The notes: generated by a model from the sequence alone, not told the origin. A stretch of 64,000 nucleotides of DNA from Impatiens glandulifera (GCF_907164915.1 NC_061866.1:50465113-50529112), one strand, 5' to 3'. Shown: positions 48,966 to 62,700, counted from the stretch's first letter. Translations and numbers: made by a program.

Positions 48966-51900
48966 TTAACAGACAGGAATTGTATCATCTTTCGACAGAA
49001 TTGACTGCACTCTGCGCTGGATCTGAACGAGTGACGTCGTGATATTTTCTTCTCCAGTTTCATGACAACTTGAGTTTTTCGCTAATACTTCACACAAACT
49101 TCTCATTGCATTCTCAATCCCCCTCTCGCTTCTTCCGTATGTTCTTTCAAACTCTTGAGACTTGGCCGCAGCTTTGTATAGCACAGATTCAGGAAGCCCT
49201 GATATAACCAAACAAATTAGTACGAATTTGATATTAATAAAGTTGAACCATTCGAAGGAAACTCACCTGCTAGTCTTGCAACATTGACACCATAGCTTTT
49301 GGGGCATGCACCAGGTGTTAACCTATAAAGGAAGGTTACTTCTTCAAGGTCGGATTCACCTTTTCCAACTTGACATCCCATATGGCATAGAGATACCTGG
49401 TATTATTTATAAGTTTAAAATGTAACATCATCATTGTCATAGCTTATTCAATCAAAATTCAATTCAAGGTAAACCATTTTCCATGTTTTTTGAGTATCAT
49501 ACAGTAAATATGGATATGATTATATGGAACTAGAGGAACAAAGGATATTTTGATGGTAAGGAAAGACAACTTTAACCCCATGGAAATTAATCAAATTACA
49601 TAGCTGTAAGGATAAAGTAATCTTCAATGACTTTTCCTACAGTAATTCCCCATTTTATAAAATCAACTTTTATATCAACTACTTAAAATTCAGATATTTT
49701 TCCTACACTTCATTTTCAGTATTATCAAACACAACCTTAATATGGACCTTGATAATCTTAGAAAATGATTTTGCCTTGGACATCAATTTTTTTTCTTTCT
49801 TATTTGTCTCTTTTTGTACTTGTCACTTCCTATTGTTTTTCTTAAAAGGGCCTTTACAAAAAAAAAATGTACCCTACAGAGATAGAGATGTAAGATGGGA
49901 TTTGAAGAAGAAGAAGAAGGCATAATACTCATATCCATGAATACTGAGATAAAATATTAATTAGCAGAAACTGCAAGAATAACTAACTAAACAAGTACCT
50001 TCTCATCCTTCTCATAGTGTACAGCTAACCTATGATAGTGAGTGGAAAACATTCCTCGAGCCTGTGCATTGTGAACAAGATGTTCAAGAACAGACTCCCT
50101 ACAAAGCAAGAATCAATATTAAGCTCCATGAGCATAAGTATGAATTATGACGAACATATTGTGACACTCACGCAATAGCCTGTCCATCTGAAGTTGATGT
50201 CCCTCGCCCAAGTTCATCCAAAGCCACAAATGAATTACGGGTTGCACATGACTGCATTAACAACAAATTATCTATTACAAACTTGTCGCATGCTAATAGT
50301 CGGGTGCATACAAGCCAAAAGTCAATGTGCCGAATAAAAGGAAACAATATCTTCTCATTTTCACCTTATTATTAAGTCAATGATCGGATATATTTCAACC
50401 TTCTTAATGGTCTCTGGATTCTATTCCCATTTGGTACCATTATTTACTTAGTATATCATAGTGAATGAATGAATCACTTGAAATGATAATTACAATCTGA
50501 AGCAACCTAAATGAATGAATCAACTGAAATTTCATTCTTCCCACATTGCTTATGATCACAGGCAGCACAGAATAATAACAAGTAGCAAACTGGAGTTGAG
50601 AACTTATAATGAGCATAATTTATAGAATTTCCCAAGAATTTGAATTGATGCTCTTACCAACATCTTTGATGTGTCCAAAAGCTCTGTCAAAAATGTGCTT
50701 TGTCCAGCCATAATATGATCTTTCGCACCCATTCTAACAAATATTTTGTCAACAAGCGACAGTTCAAAACTTGTGGCAGGTACATCCACCCCAACCTGGG
50801 AAAATTTAGGAGCGAAGGTAATAAAATAGAAATTAAACAGAAATCAGTCCCCAAAGGAAGAATGCAAAGCTATACCTGAGCCAAAATGATGGCTAAGCAA
50901 ACTTGACGCAAAAGAGTGGACTTCCCACCCATGTTGGGACCCGTAAGCAAGATGAAACTTGCAGAATCAAAACCACCAATAGAAACATCATTTGGGACAA
51001 ATGTGTTCTTTCCGAGAGAATCGCTTCTAAGCACTGGATGGCCTAGACCTTTAGCTTTCAAGTGAGATACTTTATTTGCGGTCTCAAACCCTGATATAAC
51101 AGGACGGCAGGTGGGTCCTTCAAAATAGTCTCCCGCAATTGTCAAACTAATCAAAACATCAAGTTCTGCAAGATCGAAGATACATATGCCCCACATCAAA
51201 CGAGAACAAGTTTCTCTAATTATATGATGTAATGTAACCAAACAAATGAAAAACAAATGTAGAAAAAGGAAAATCTTAACGTCAGTTCTCATGTGAGGAT
51301 ACTAACAGAAACAATATTAGCAATCAAACTGTACTTACCAGCAACAGCAGATATTAATTGTCTCCACTCCTTACGATTCTCACAGAAGCGTCGGACCAAT
51401 CTTTGTAGAATACTTTTTAGCTTTGTCTCCTTATCAGATTCAGCATGTGTTAACTCTATCATTAATTCCTTAATAGTTGGATTCCAATACCTAAAAAACC
51501 CCTAACATAACAGATAGATAAAGAAATAAGATGAAGTGTTCAAAGAATTTAGCTTAGGTTAGCAATATTTTAACCAGTAAGTGACACCACCCGGGTAATA
51601 GCATACTAATATAAACAACAAATCCATATCATGGTAATCTTTTACATATGAATTTACACATCATAGTCTATAATGAAATTTGTAGAACAGCATAAATCTT
51701 GACAGATATAAATACATAAACATTTATTTCAAAGACATCATTAGTAGTTCAAATAGATGTCGGTCATATTCCTCTATGCTTGTGTATATCTTCCTTTATA
51801 CAGATAATAACACAAGAATCAACAAATAAGATTAACTCAAAGGTTTTTATACATAATGATGCACACAAGATATAGACATATATAGCCATATAATTATAAA

Positions 51901-54900
51901 GATAAGGAAACAAAACAAAAAATATGGAGACTAAATATACAGTACAATCTCTTATGCTACTGCTAATCTCTTTATGATTGAATATTATCCCTTAAGAATC
52001 CCCTTCAAATTGGACAAAGATGTTAATCATGCCCAATTTGTTAAAAATATCATTTATTATATTTTCTGGCAAGTCTTTGCTAAACAAATTAGCAAGTTGG
52101 TCTCTTGTTCAAACATGATGGATGGTAATAAAACATTCTTCAATTTTTTCCCTCATAAATATGGCAGTCTATCATTATGTGTTTTGTCTCTTATGAAACA
52201 CTGGCTTGGAAACAATGTGTATATCAGCTTGAGTATCACACCACACTTGCATTTTCTTCGCTGGTTGAGCATTAGTAGAATGTTGTATCAAAATGAGTTC
52301 ACATGTTAGTTGAGTCATCGTCACAATACTGCCTGAGAATTCAATCATGCTTCCAAGTTTTGCTTCTTTCTTTTCCAATTGTTCAACTTCATGTAACATA
52401 GGATGCTCCATCACTTTTAACAACCCCATTTTTTTTCTTTAACCCAGATGCATATTCATGAAACAACCCAGAACCCAAAAGAGATAATAAACAAAATATA
52501 TAAATTGAGATGTACCTTTTTGGAAGACTGCAACTCATAGTTACGGGGAATGCTTTTACTTAAACTTTCAGGAACTTCCAGAAGATACGAATCTTTTCCA
52601 ATGGTAACATAATTTATCTATAACAGGCAATAAGAGGAGTGATGAAATTCCCAGATAAACTAGATGATTATACAGAAGTAGAATGAGTAACAAGTATTGA
52701 GTAAATTAAAGTCAAGGTTTTTAGGGACGCCACTGACCGATGCATCTCCAAGCAATTTCCTCTGTTCTTTCAAATGCTTTCTCAAACTAGATTCCACCTC
52801 TACTACTGCAGCACATGCAGAATCATATTCTGCATCAACCCCTTCATTAGGTATTATACGACCTGAATTGTTTGCCTCTGTCCAATCAAAAGCATCTTTG
52901 AAGTGCTTTAGAATTGGATGGACATTTGGAAGCCCTTCACCTAAAGAAAATTTAGCGAAATCAAAATTGAGCGAAATGAGACGCAAAGTATAATTGATAT
53001 TAGAAGAGGAAAGATGTCAATGTCCCTTGTACCAGGAGTCAAAAGATCATGTAAAGGCCTTGATTGGACATTCTTCAAGGCGGCACCAAATGACGAGCAT
53101 GATTGGGCCATCAACTCACAACCACATAGAGTTGAGACGAACTCCTGAAGCTGTCTTTTTGAATTATCCTCATAGAGCACCACTTTATTTGCGTTTCTTC
53201 CATTAGCTTCACTACATGTGTAGAACTAGTATATAGTCAGAAGATATTAAATGCAACCAATATCATCCCAATACAATAATTGAAGCAGCCACAACCTGTT
53301 ACCAAAAAGGCGAGCTAGCAGACGCTCCATATCCGGAAGCCTAAACAACTCTTTCCGAAACTCAAGGGCAGAATGTAAATTACTCTCCTAAAATAAAAGT
53401 ATATGTATATCAGTATTTATTTACATGTTGAATTGAGGCAAATCCAAACTTCCAGAGGATCATAAACTTTAAACACCTCCATTCTCCTAACCTAAGAATA
53501 GTAGAAATCTCTACAATCTTTCTTCACCAGCTTTCGCAGAAGATTAAATCTATTTCACCTATAAGTTTTACCTTTAAACATGAAATAGCATCCTGACGCT
53601 CTTTTATTGACTCCAAATGACAGAGAGGTCTGGCAAGCCAAGTTTTAAGTAATCGCTTCCCAAATGCTGTAACACAATGGTTGAGTTGAGCATACAATGT
53701 CCTACAGAAGAATAAAACCAAAATTTTATTTTTTAAAAGGATAATAAAAACAAAAGTATATAAATTAGTTGGAAAAAAACACAATAGGCCATGCAAACCT
53801 TACCCTGAAGAATCTCCATTTCTACTATTCTCAAAAATCTCAAGGTTCTCAAAAGCAGATGCATCAAGAACCATGTACGGCCTTCCAGAAACACTACCTA
53901 AACCAGAGTATGGAAGCAATTCGAATTTTGCAAATCTGACAAGTGTTTCATCCAGAAAAGCTTGCTTTAGGTAGAATAGAGCACCTCCAAGTGCTGAAAT
54001 AGCATGTTTTCCCTTGTCACCAGCATCTACAAGTGTATTCAAAAGATCTGGTAGACAGCTCAAGCCATCACTTGATGAGGAATCAACATCATGCAACTTT
54101 TCTTCATCTAAAGATGATGTGATCAACTTGATACCAGTCCCCCTATAGATTTTCTTGACTTCTTGTAGAGTTTTCTCTGCATCCCAAAATTCTAATGTGG
54201 GCACCAATTCATTAACTAGAGGATTTCTTGAATGCCTCAACAAAACTCTTTCAGTTTCATGGCTGAGTAGCTTAGCTGGTTTTATAATCTCTACAGGCCT
54301 TAGTTCTGATAACAGACAACACAAGGTGCTGCACTCTGCATCATCCTCAAACTGGAAAAGAACCACATGACCAAGCAAATCTATATTATCTTGATGGTAA
54401 GCTTGATAAAAAGAGAATCATTAACAATCAAATATTGAACAAGATTTAAGAAAGACATAAGTATGATATCTTACATACACTAAGCATTTTATTTGTACAA
54501 ATGTAAAATCATAATGGATTATGGATGATTTTGTATTATTACCAGTTACCAAGTTGAGAGCAATCATTCTTATAAATGGGAGTAATCTAATGAGCGAGGA
54601 CATTAATTCACTCTATAGAAGAGTTATTTATGACAACAATGCTCTTGTGGATCAATTACCAAGAAAATCTACAAAAGGAGAATTAGTAATGTGCCCTGAG
54701 AAATTTGTACAAGAAGCAGTGGATACACTTCTTGATAATGGAATAATCCAGGAACAGAAAACAAGTGACGGTCATAAAGTTTACAAATCGTTTCACATGA
54801 AATTGAAGGCAAAGAGGGAAAATTTTGTTAGTACTTGCAAAGGGGTCGATCAGTTATAGTGGTGTGTATTAGGTATACACGAAAAAGCAATAAAATTCCA

Positions 54901-57900
54901 AGGGTAGAAATCGAGAAAAAAAGGATGAGGATGTATGAGAAAAAATGATGGATTATTTTAAGCCTTTTATTTCTTTTATAATTTTGAGGGGAAAAAATAG
55001 TAAAGGTGGAAATGTTACTGCTAAAATCTGAGAAAGATGCAACACATAACATGCATTATTCCACTATAAAAATTGTTAAACCATGAAATCCAAAAGGATA
55101 TAGGAAGTTGGAACGACCCCCACAGCAAAAAAAAATGTATTTTCTGACATTCAAGCCCAGATATTAACAGTTGATTTAGAGATGAAACTTAAAAACACCA
55201 AAAAAATGACATTAAAGACCATGAACTATTCAGCAGCAACGAAAACTTACTTGCCCCAATATGATCTTGCTTGAAGCAACATCAACAGCACAAACACCAA
55301 AAATTCGCTCAGGCTGATCAAGACAAATTTGACAAGTTTCTGTGATTGCCATCAGGTAGGATGCTTCTGGGTTGGCTGAAAGTATCTCTCCTTCAGTTAG
55401 TGTTCCTTTTGAGACAACTGCACATATTTCACGTTTGACAACCTGTGAACGAAGATCAAATGTCACACTCCACAAAGAGGAATAGCTACTAATAGAGATA
55501 ATATTTTTAGATAATATGATTACACATAACCTTATCCTTAACACCCTGTTCTTTCCGACGGATCTCAAGTTGTTCAGGTGTCTCTGTTTGCTCCACAACA
55601 AGAACCCTATAACCCTATGAGAGCAACAGGAATCAGTAAAGCTTCCAAGTAGGGAAGACTAAGAAAATGATACAATGACAAGATACAAGGAAATTTTGAA
55701 AACTGAGAAAAAACATATAGCAGATAAACCTTCTGAGCTAGTTTCTCCACATTCACACTGAAGTTCTTCTCTGGAAATCCACAGTGAGGTTGTTCACCCT
55801 ATAAAAATTTTGCCAGACCAAAAAATGTAACCATATGTATAAAAATATAAGACCAAATTATAAGCATTTAATCAAATGTAAGGTACTCCTCCACAACTGA
55901 TTATGGAAGGGTCCATGTCTGAACAAGAAGATTAAAAGGCTTTTCCAAGAGCATTTGCCGCAACAAGACCCTGAATAATCGCATGTATTATTTAAATCCT
56001 TCTGTAGTCTTTTGTTTTTTCAAATGCAAGGTGATCTTCAGTGATTGAATGCACATGGAAAGGGAAGGGCCAAAAGAGAGTGGGATTATACAACAAAGAA
56101 ATACACTGGAAAGAATATCTTACTTTCATGTATTGCAAGTGAAGCTCGTTTGCTCCAACATGGGCATCCATCTCAAAAAGCTCATAAAACTTTCCCATCT
56201 ATTTAGAAAACAATAAAAACAGTCATAACTTTGTTGCCATGCTCTGATACTGGTTTAACATAACAAATAGATCACACTGATCTAAGCATGAGTTTTTACC
56301 TTGAAAAACAGAACTTTGTCCATATGCTTTGATTTGAACTCCCACCATTGTCTCTGCAGAAGACCATGAGTCAATATATGGCAAGATGAAATTCTTGGAA
56401 ACCTAAGAACATTATCCAATTCAATCACTACCTGGCCACTTGATAAGCCTTTTACAAAATCAGGAGGCAAGTACAGAGTCCTTGGGTCATAACCCTCATC
56501 ACTGGCAAGTCTTCTTTTAGCATCTCTACGCCCTCTATTTCAGGAAGCAAGTCAAAACAATGGAGTAGAAACTGCATAAAAGGTACAAAAATGGAATAGA
56601 AGCAGCTAGCAAGAACCCACACAATATGTACAATTCCTTACACTAACTTTGCTATCCTTGACAACACTGGTATAAGGTATATACTACAAAAGCTATGAAG
56701 GAAAAGAGAAACATTAATTTTAACAGGGACTTACTCCCCAAGGAATCTCAACTTTTGTGCTTCCCTTGTGCCAAACCTGTCTGCAATATTTCCTGTTTGC
56801 CCACCAGAAGAATCTTGAGACTTCTTCACAGCTAGAAAAACAAATGTTTGGTTAAAGAATATAAATCCCTACTTAAAGATAAGTTAGTTCATTTTGGTAA
56901 CAATACAAAATATGTTGAATGAAAAACATTGAAATGGAGCACTTACAATTATTATCATTGTTCTCTATAGACTTGCTTTCATTGCCACTAACTAAACTAA
57001 CTTTGCTTGTTCTGGTCGTGGAATATCCACCATTGTTCTCTATAGACTTGCTTTCATTGACATTAACTAAACTAACTTTGCTTGTTCTGGTGGTGGAATC
57101 TCCACCATCGTTCTCTATAGACTTGCCTTCATTGACATTAACTAAACTAACTTTGCTTGTTCTGGTCGTGGAATCTCCACCATCCTTTCTCTTCTTACTT
57201 GAATCTATCTTTCCTGAATCGCTAACCTTCCGCTTCCTTGTCTCTGTCATCTTTCTTAGTTTTCGTCTATTACTTCCTATACATGCATCTTCATCACTAA
57301 CATCATCCAAATCCATTTCCGGGGAGGCATCCTCTAGTGCTTCTATTTCCATATCCATTCCCCAGTTCTCATCTTCCGAATCATCACAGTTGTCATTGTC
57401 GGCCTCCGCCATCGCCTCCTCTTCATCTTCAATCACGGCAGAACGAACCAACCGTCTGGACTTTTTAGACGATTGCCCAACCCATTCAATCTTTTCATTC
57501 GTAAGATCCAAATGTTCCTCCTGGCCGTCGTCATAGAGAATAAGATGTTTGCTTGAGATTTTGTCAAATGAAACAACCAACCCTTCATACCATGTTTTGT
57601 CAAGTGGCCAGAAAACCCTAACTCTTTTATTAACAACATCATCGTCATACAATGTCTTGGTTACTTTGGGTGTAGAAGAAGAGTCTGGAGAAGGAAAAAG
57701 AGAAGGACCAATTACCATGAGGGGTTTATTGCGCTTAGGTGGTTGGGATGGAGTAACGGGACTTTGCTCTGGGGTTAGGGTTATTTTGGGTTTAAGCTTA
57801 GAAGTAGAATCAGGAGTTTGTTTGGAGATAATAGATGATGGTGATTGTGAAGGAGATGGAGAAGATGGGTTTTTGGAGAAAAATGATGTGATTTGGCGTT

Positions 57901-57952
57901 GTTGATTCACCATTGGCGATCGTCCCTTGCTCTGTTGGCGCGGAGTAGCCAT
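48966..57952 (-). CDS. MSH6: DNA mismatch repair protein MSH6
   Basis: Twenty-one exons: 57952-56947, 56831-56735, 56534-56432, 56353-56300, 56198-56124, 55798-55730, 55614-55531, 55442-55251, 54351-53804, 53701-53572, 53387-53296, 53211-53033, 52940-52738, 52617-52516, 51501-51339, 51165-50876, 50795-50658, 50251-50172, 50098-49999, 49396-49267, 49198-48966. They give 1355 residues, slightly longer than Arabidopsis MSH6. A PCNA-binding box (QRQITSFF, 18-25) precedes a Tudor domain ([20 protein letters not shown]). The mismatch-reading FYE lies in [10 protein letters not shown] (F424-Y425-E426). The ATPase has Walker [11 protein letters not shown] (about 1107-1116), Walker [15 protein letters not shown] and FSTHYH. 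With MSH2 it forms MutS-alpha, which recognises base mismatches. Three 25-residue tandem repeats sit in the disordered linker. Introns 8 and 14 carry foreign DNA. Confidence 0.96.
51538..52440 (-). mobile_element. copia 3'-end relic with probable LTR in MSH6 intron 14
   Basis: On the minus strand, 52440-52010 reads as the end of copia RNase H and the tail: [31 protein letters not shown], then [12 protein letters not shown] and NKLGMINI, with a few stops. It is followed by a purine-rich GAAGGGGA (about 52000-52007) and about 460 bases resembling an LTR, with TATAAAAACC on the minus strand (near 51843-51852). No partner LTR or upstream domains were found, so the element is 5'-truncated. It lies in the same orientation as MSH6. 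Confidence 0.65.
54515..54870 (+). pseudogene. rpoC1: Nuclear copy of a plastid rpoC1 fragment in MSH6 intron 8
   Basis: The plus strand translates for over 100 codons into text matching the plastid RNA polymerase beta' subunit: [41 protein letters not shown] and DGHKVYKSF, then a decayed end near VDQL. rpoC1 belongs to the plastid genome, so this is a nuclear plastid-DNA insertion (NUPT) antisense to MSH6. Many residues differ from plant rpoC1 as I know it, yet no stop interrupts the segment. It has no start context, no catalytic region and cannot be functional as polymerase. Confidence 0.85.
56950..57190 (-). repeat. 75-bp coding tandem repeat, three copies, in MSH6 exon 1
   Basis: Three consecutive 75-base units encode 25 residues each, in the pattern GG(D/Y)[11 protein letters not shown].. 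then NE(G/S)KSIEN(D/N). The copies differ at only a few positions, so the expansion is fairly recent. They lie in the disordered linker between the Tudor and mismatch-binding domains. Confidence 0.95.
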
Positions 57953-59781
57953 TGAAATGAAGGTCTGAGAACGAAGTGGGAGTGGTGAAGACGAACCAAA
58001 AGTACTGGTTTTGGCCCTTTTGGGCGATTGGTATTTGCAAAGCAGTAATAAAGCGGGAATCCTTTACGGGGATTCCACCGGGAAAGTGTAGAAGACGTCG
58101 GACTATTTGGCGGGAATTTTGTAGATTAGGGTTTGTTTATTCCAATTAATATTATTTTATTATCAGCCTAATTCAAACTTAATCCCATATTTCATGTGTT
58201 TTTAATTATGATCTAACTTAAGATCTGGCAATATTAAATTTCTTAGTACAATTATCTTACGAGTAACTTAGTTATTTAGATCAATCTAATTTTCCTTATA
58301 TGATGACACTCTAATAAGGATGACATTTATAAACTCAAACAAAAATGTTGAATATATATAATATTAAAACATTTGTTTATATAATTTTATGAAATAATTT
58401 TTTTTTTTAATTTTGATTAATACAATACAATGATTCCTTACCTAAATTTTTCGAAATAGAATGGAACATTATTCAAAATAAAATATGGTAGAAATGATAA
58501 AATATTTTTAAATTGTGAAAGTTATAATCCTCCTCTTATTATACTTTAAAATAAAAAAATTATTATTATATATTTTATGTTTATTGTGTTTATTAGTATT
58601 CGATACAAAATATAATTCAATTATCATCCATTTTTATTCTAGACTAAGTACAATTAGAAAAACACTTTAAAGAAATAATTTAAATAAAAAATCCACCCTA
58701 CAAAGAAAAAATAATTTAAATAAAAAACACCCTACAAAGACTCAATATCTAATGGAATATATGATCTTAATTGAATATAATTTTTAAATTTAAAATTGTC
58801 AATTGAAACAAAACAAACTATATCACCACTAATTCTCACCCAACCTAACTAGTTTTAAGATATAAATTTTTGATAATGTAGTTTTGTCCAAATTTAATTA
58901 TAAAAACAAAGACATTTCTTTAAAGATTTATTTGTTTTTTCAAATTTTATACTTCAATAAATATTATCAAAATAGTAAAACTAAAACTATAAATATGAAA
59001 GAGATAATGAAGAATATGAAAATAAAGAACGAAAAATATTAAGAGAAAAAACTACAAAAATTAGTGATTTTATTACACATTTATATAGTCACAAAATTTA
59101 TAGGAATAAAAATGAAAAAATTCTCAACTATTCTAAACTCTCAACTATTCTAAAATTCTAAAGAGGTATCTCAAGTAATTCTAATATAAAATATATCATA
59201 AATTATATAACCTACACTAACTAACAAATATGGTTGTAACTTTTATTCAATAATACAATTAGTTAACTCAAATTAATTAATATTAATATGAAATTAACTC
59301 ACATTAATAATAACTAATCTTTTTACACAAATTATCAATTTAGGGCTTCTTATTGATCAATTTAAATTTCAAATATTTTTTTTCAAACTCCTAATTGAAA
59401 ACTCTTTATTGTTAAAATTATATAAAATAATTGTCTTAACGGTTCCAAACTCTCATTTAGATGAACCCTTAATTCGATTAAAATCGATAATTAAATTAAT
59501 AACATTGATTAATTAATTATTTATAAATTTTATCTATATATATAAAGTTAATGGTATTTGAAACCTACCAACTTTAATAATAAATAATTCAAATAGTAAG
59601 ATTTATAAAAAAAATGTATAATAACCAATAACCAACTATGTGAGAATTGGTGAATTCATATTCTTTTTGTAAAATGAATATAATCACGGAAGAATATCAT
59701 ATTTTTTTATTAAAATTTGCTGAAAAAACAAAACACTGTACAAAACAAGAACAAGAAAGAGCCCGCGAAGAGGGAAGAGAA
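57953..59781. promoter_or_regulatory. Divergent promoter region of MSH6 and OEP16-4
   Basis: The first 190 bases form the GC-moderate MSH6 leader and promoter. About 58140-59600 is AT-rich intergenic DNA with no gene or transposon signal that I can see. The final 130 bases are the leader of OEP16-4, with a purine-rich stretch just before the ATG. Confidence 0.5.
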
Positions 59782-62700
59782 ATGGTGGAAGAGATCGTCG
59801 GCGACGTCCCATGTTCTTCCCTTGCCGTCGATACAATTCTTCGCGTCGGCACGGTAAACCAATCAAATTCACCGTCTAGTACTCTGTTTTATGTTCCTTA
59901 AACTTGTTTTTGTTGTCTCAGTCCGGTATGATATGGGGGATATGCGCCGGTCCTTACGATGCCAATAAGCTAGGTAGACTCTACATCTCTAGTCACTTGT
60001 TTGCACTTCAATTCGATACAGTTCTTTCAACTTTCTTGTGTTATTTCGTTTTTCATTATTGATTACTTGATTGTTTTAGGTCTGACTGGATTTTCTCGAG
60101 TTTCTTTCGTGGTAAGTGTTAAAAATGACCACATATAGATTAAACATGTGATTTAGCATATGAATTCATTTCTCAGATTGCCATTGTCGCATCTATGTCA
60201 TTTGCAGGGCAAAACAGTTGGCAAATTCGGCTTCCAATGCGGTACTTTAATCTATTCCTGTAATCTCATAAGTAGACAATTATTTGTAATATTCTTGACA
60301 GGTTTACCAAAATCATAAATGGGGATCAAAATACATGTTCATGTGCTGTATTATTTCTTTGTCCTCTCTTCTTGTAGAACACCCTAATAAGACAGTCCAT
60401 AAATCTACTAATGAAACTCCCACTGTTTGTTTGTAAAATGTGCTATCAATCTTCAGATTCTTCATCCCTCGTGGAACAATTGGAGTTTGGACTGAATTGC
60501 TTTTGTCAACAATGAATCTTTCTAATACCTCTTGTATGTTCTTCTTATGGCTAACAAAGATGCCATATGTTCTTTGTATTATCCAGGCTTCGTAGAACCT
60601 TTAAATTCAGCAAACGTTTCTTAATTATTTCCCTTAAATATAAAATTAAAATTTAAAAGCATACCTTCTTGTCCAGTCTTGATGAACAAAGTGTGTTCAT
60701 GTAGGCATTTCTCAAAACCTTATTAGGAAAAATAGTTTTTTCTGCGATTGTACCAAGTCCTTGAAGCTTGTTTAAGTCATACGAGGCGTTCTTTATCTTG
60801 TACACTTTATCCTCTTTTCTTTTCTCTTTATATCCTTGTTGCTCAACGAAAATACTTGGACCAAAAGACGTGTTGCACATGAGCCAAAAGACATGTCATC
60901 GGGTTAACCCAAATTGTCACGTGGATCAAATTTGATTAAAAGTTTAAATTAAAGATAAAGTCAATTTAGACTAGAGTAGGAATAAGAGTCACATTAGAAC
61001 TCGCTATTATAGTTATTATTAGTTAGATTTACATGGTTACCCTTATGTGATAACCATGACTGATTAAATGAAATTATTCATTTCCCATCTCCAATTCTTT
61101 CTTGGTTTCTCACTCCCCTGATACCCAATATATCTTCTAATATTGCATTCATAGGTCTAAAAACAAAGTCATTCCTCAATTCAAGCAGTATTGAATAAGT
61201 TGAGCTGGTTTTGTTGTTTGGGCTAAGAAAGATATTTACTAATCCAATATAAATATGTTTCAGCAATTTCATTTACTAGCAGAAATACATGGTTCAATGA
61301 ACTAAAATCCAACTAAAATGGCTATCATGACATTATATATTATTGGTTGGTATGTCAAGCAGTTTCTAGGTAAAGATGAATGTTGTGAGTTTCTCTTCAC
61401 GTTCTAGTTTGTTGATATGATATTAGATTGCTGCTCATCTGTGAAAAAAATATTTCTTGTGCATCATATTAGATTGTTTTTTTTACTATTTATTTCCTGC
61501 GCTCTGCAAATTTCTTTTCTCATTACTCTAATACCCCTTCTAATATATAAATTCGTCTTTTGTTCGTCGATTAGACAATTCTTACTCCGCCAATCGAATT
61601 TTTTACTCTTCTAAAGATAGTATTATGTTCTTTAACCGATCAAAACGATACTGCACACGCAGAAAAGGCCGTTCTAGGAGATCTAGTTAACCAGTAGGCA
61701 AATAAAAAATTCTGCCAAAAGTCAGTCCAAACTCGACTCTGAACGCGGCTTCTACTGCTATTCGTTCCTACAACAATCATAATCGTAGTAAACTAAAAAT
61801 GTGTATACATACCTTTTATTTGTTGGGATTAGGTAATCGTAGTACACTAAAGGTATGTATTCTCGCAGCATCTTTAATTTACTTCAACGATTACGATTGT
61901 TGTAGGATCGGATTGCAGCATCGGCCGCGTTCGGAGTCGAGTTTAGACTTCTTTTGCTGGTTTAACTAGATCTCCTAGAACGACCTTTTCTGCGTGTGTG
62001 CAGTATCGTTTTGATCGGTTGAAGAACATAATACTGTTCTTTAAAGAGTAACAAATTCGATTATCGTATTCATTGTGGCGGAGTAAGAATTGCCTGATAG
62101 ACGGATTTGTATATTACAAGGGGATATTAGGATAATGAGAAGAAGAAATTTATGTTTCAGCAATTTCATTTACTAGCAGAAATACATGGTTCAATGAACT
62201 AAAATGCCTGTCATGACATTAAATATTATTGGTTGGTATGTCAAACAGGTTCTAGGTAAAGATGAATATGATTAGTTTTTGTTGATATGATATTAGATTG
62301 TTGCATATCTGTCTGAAAAAATATTTCTTGTGCATCATATTCCCTCGTCATGTTTTTGTTTGAATTTCATTTTCATTTACTGATGCAATAATGTTATGGT
62401 GTTCCTTGTGACTTACTCTGCATCAGCATGTCTGAGTGTATCATTTTATTCCTAATATACTATACTCAAAGAAATTGTTCATGCTATCTTTAGGACTTTT
62501 TGCTGGAATTTTTTCTACAACCCGCTGTGGGATTCAAACATATAGGAGGAAAAATGATTGGGTTCGTTCTGTATCTTTTCTCTTTTTTTTTCACTTGCTC
62601 CTTTATTCTTAGAAAGGATTCATTGTGCCCCAATTTGCAAAAAAAATTGCCTCAGTATGTGGATCCAAATACTGATACATTTGTAAACTAAACTTAGTCA

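Noticed and set aside
56919..57536. 205-codon plus-strand open frame opposite MSH6 exon 1
   Set aside because: It mirrors the tandem repeats and linker of MSH6; the minus frame has the real domains.
59647..59781. Upstream in-frame start for OEP16-4
   Set aside because: The added 45 residues do not resemble the family N-terminus, and the shorter start gives the usual length.
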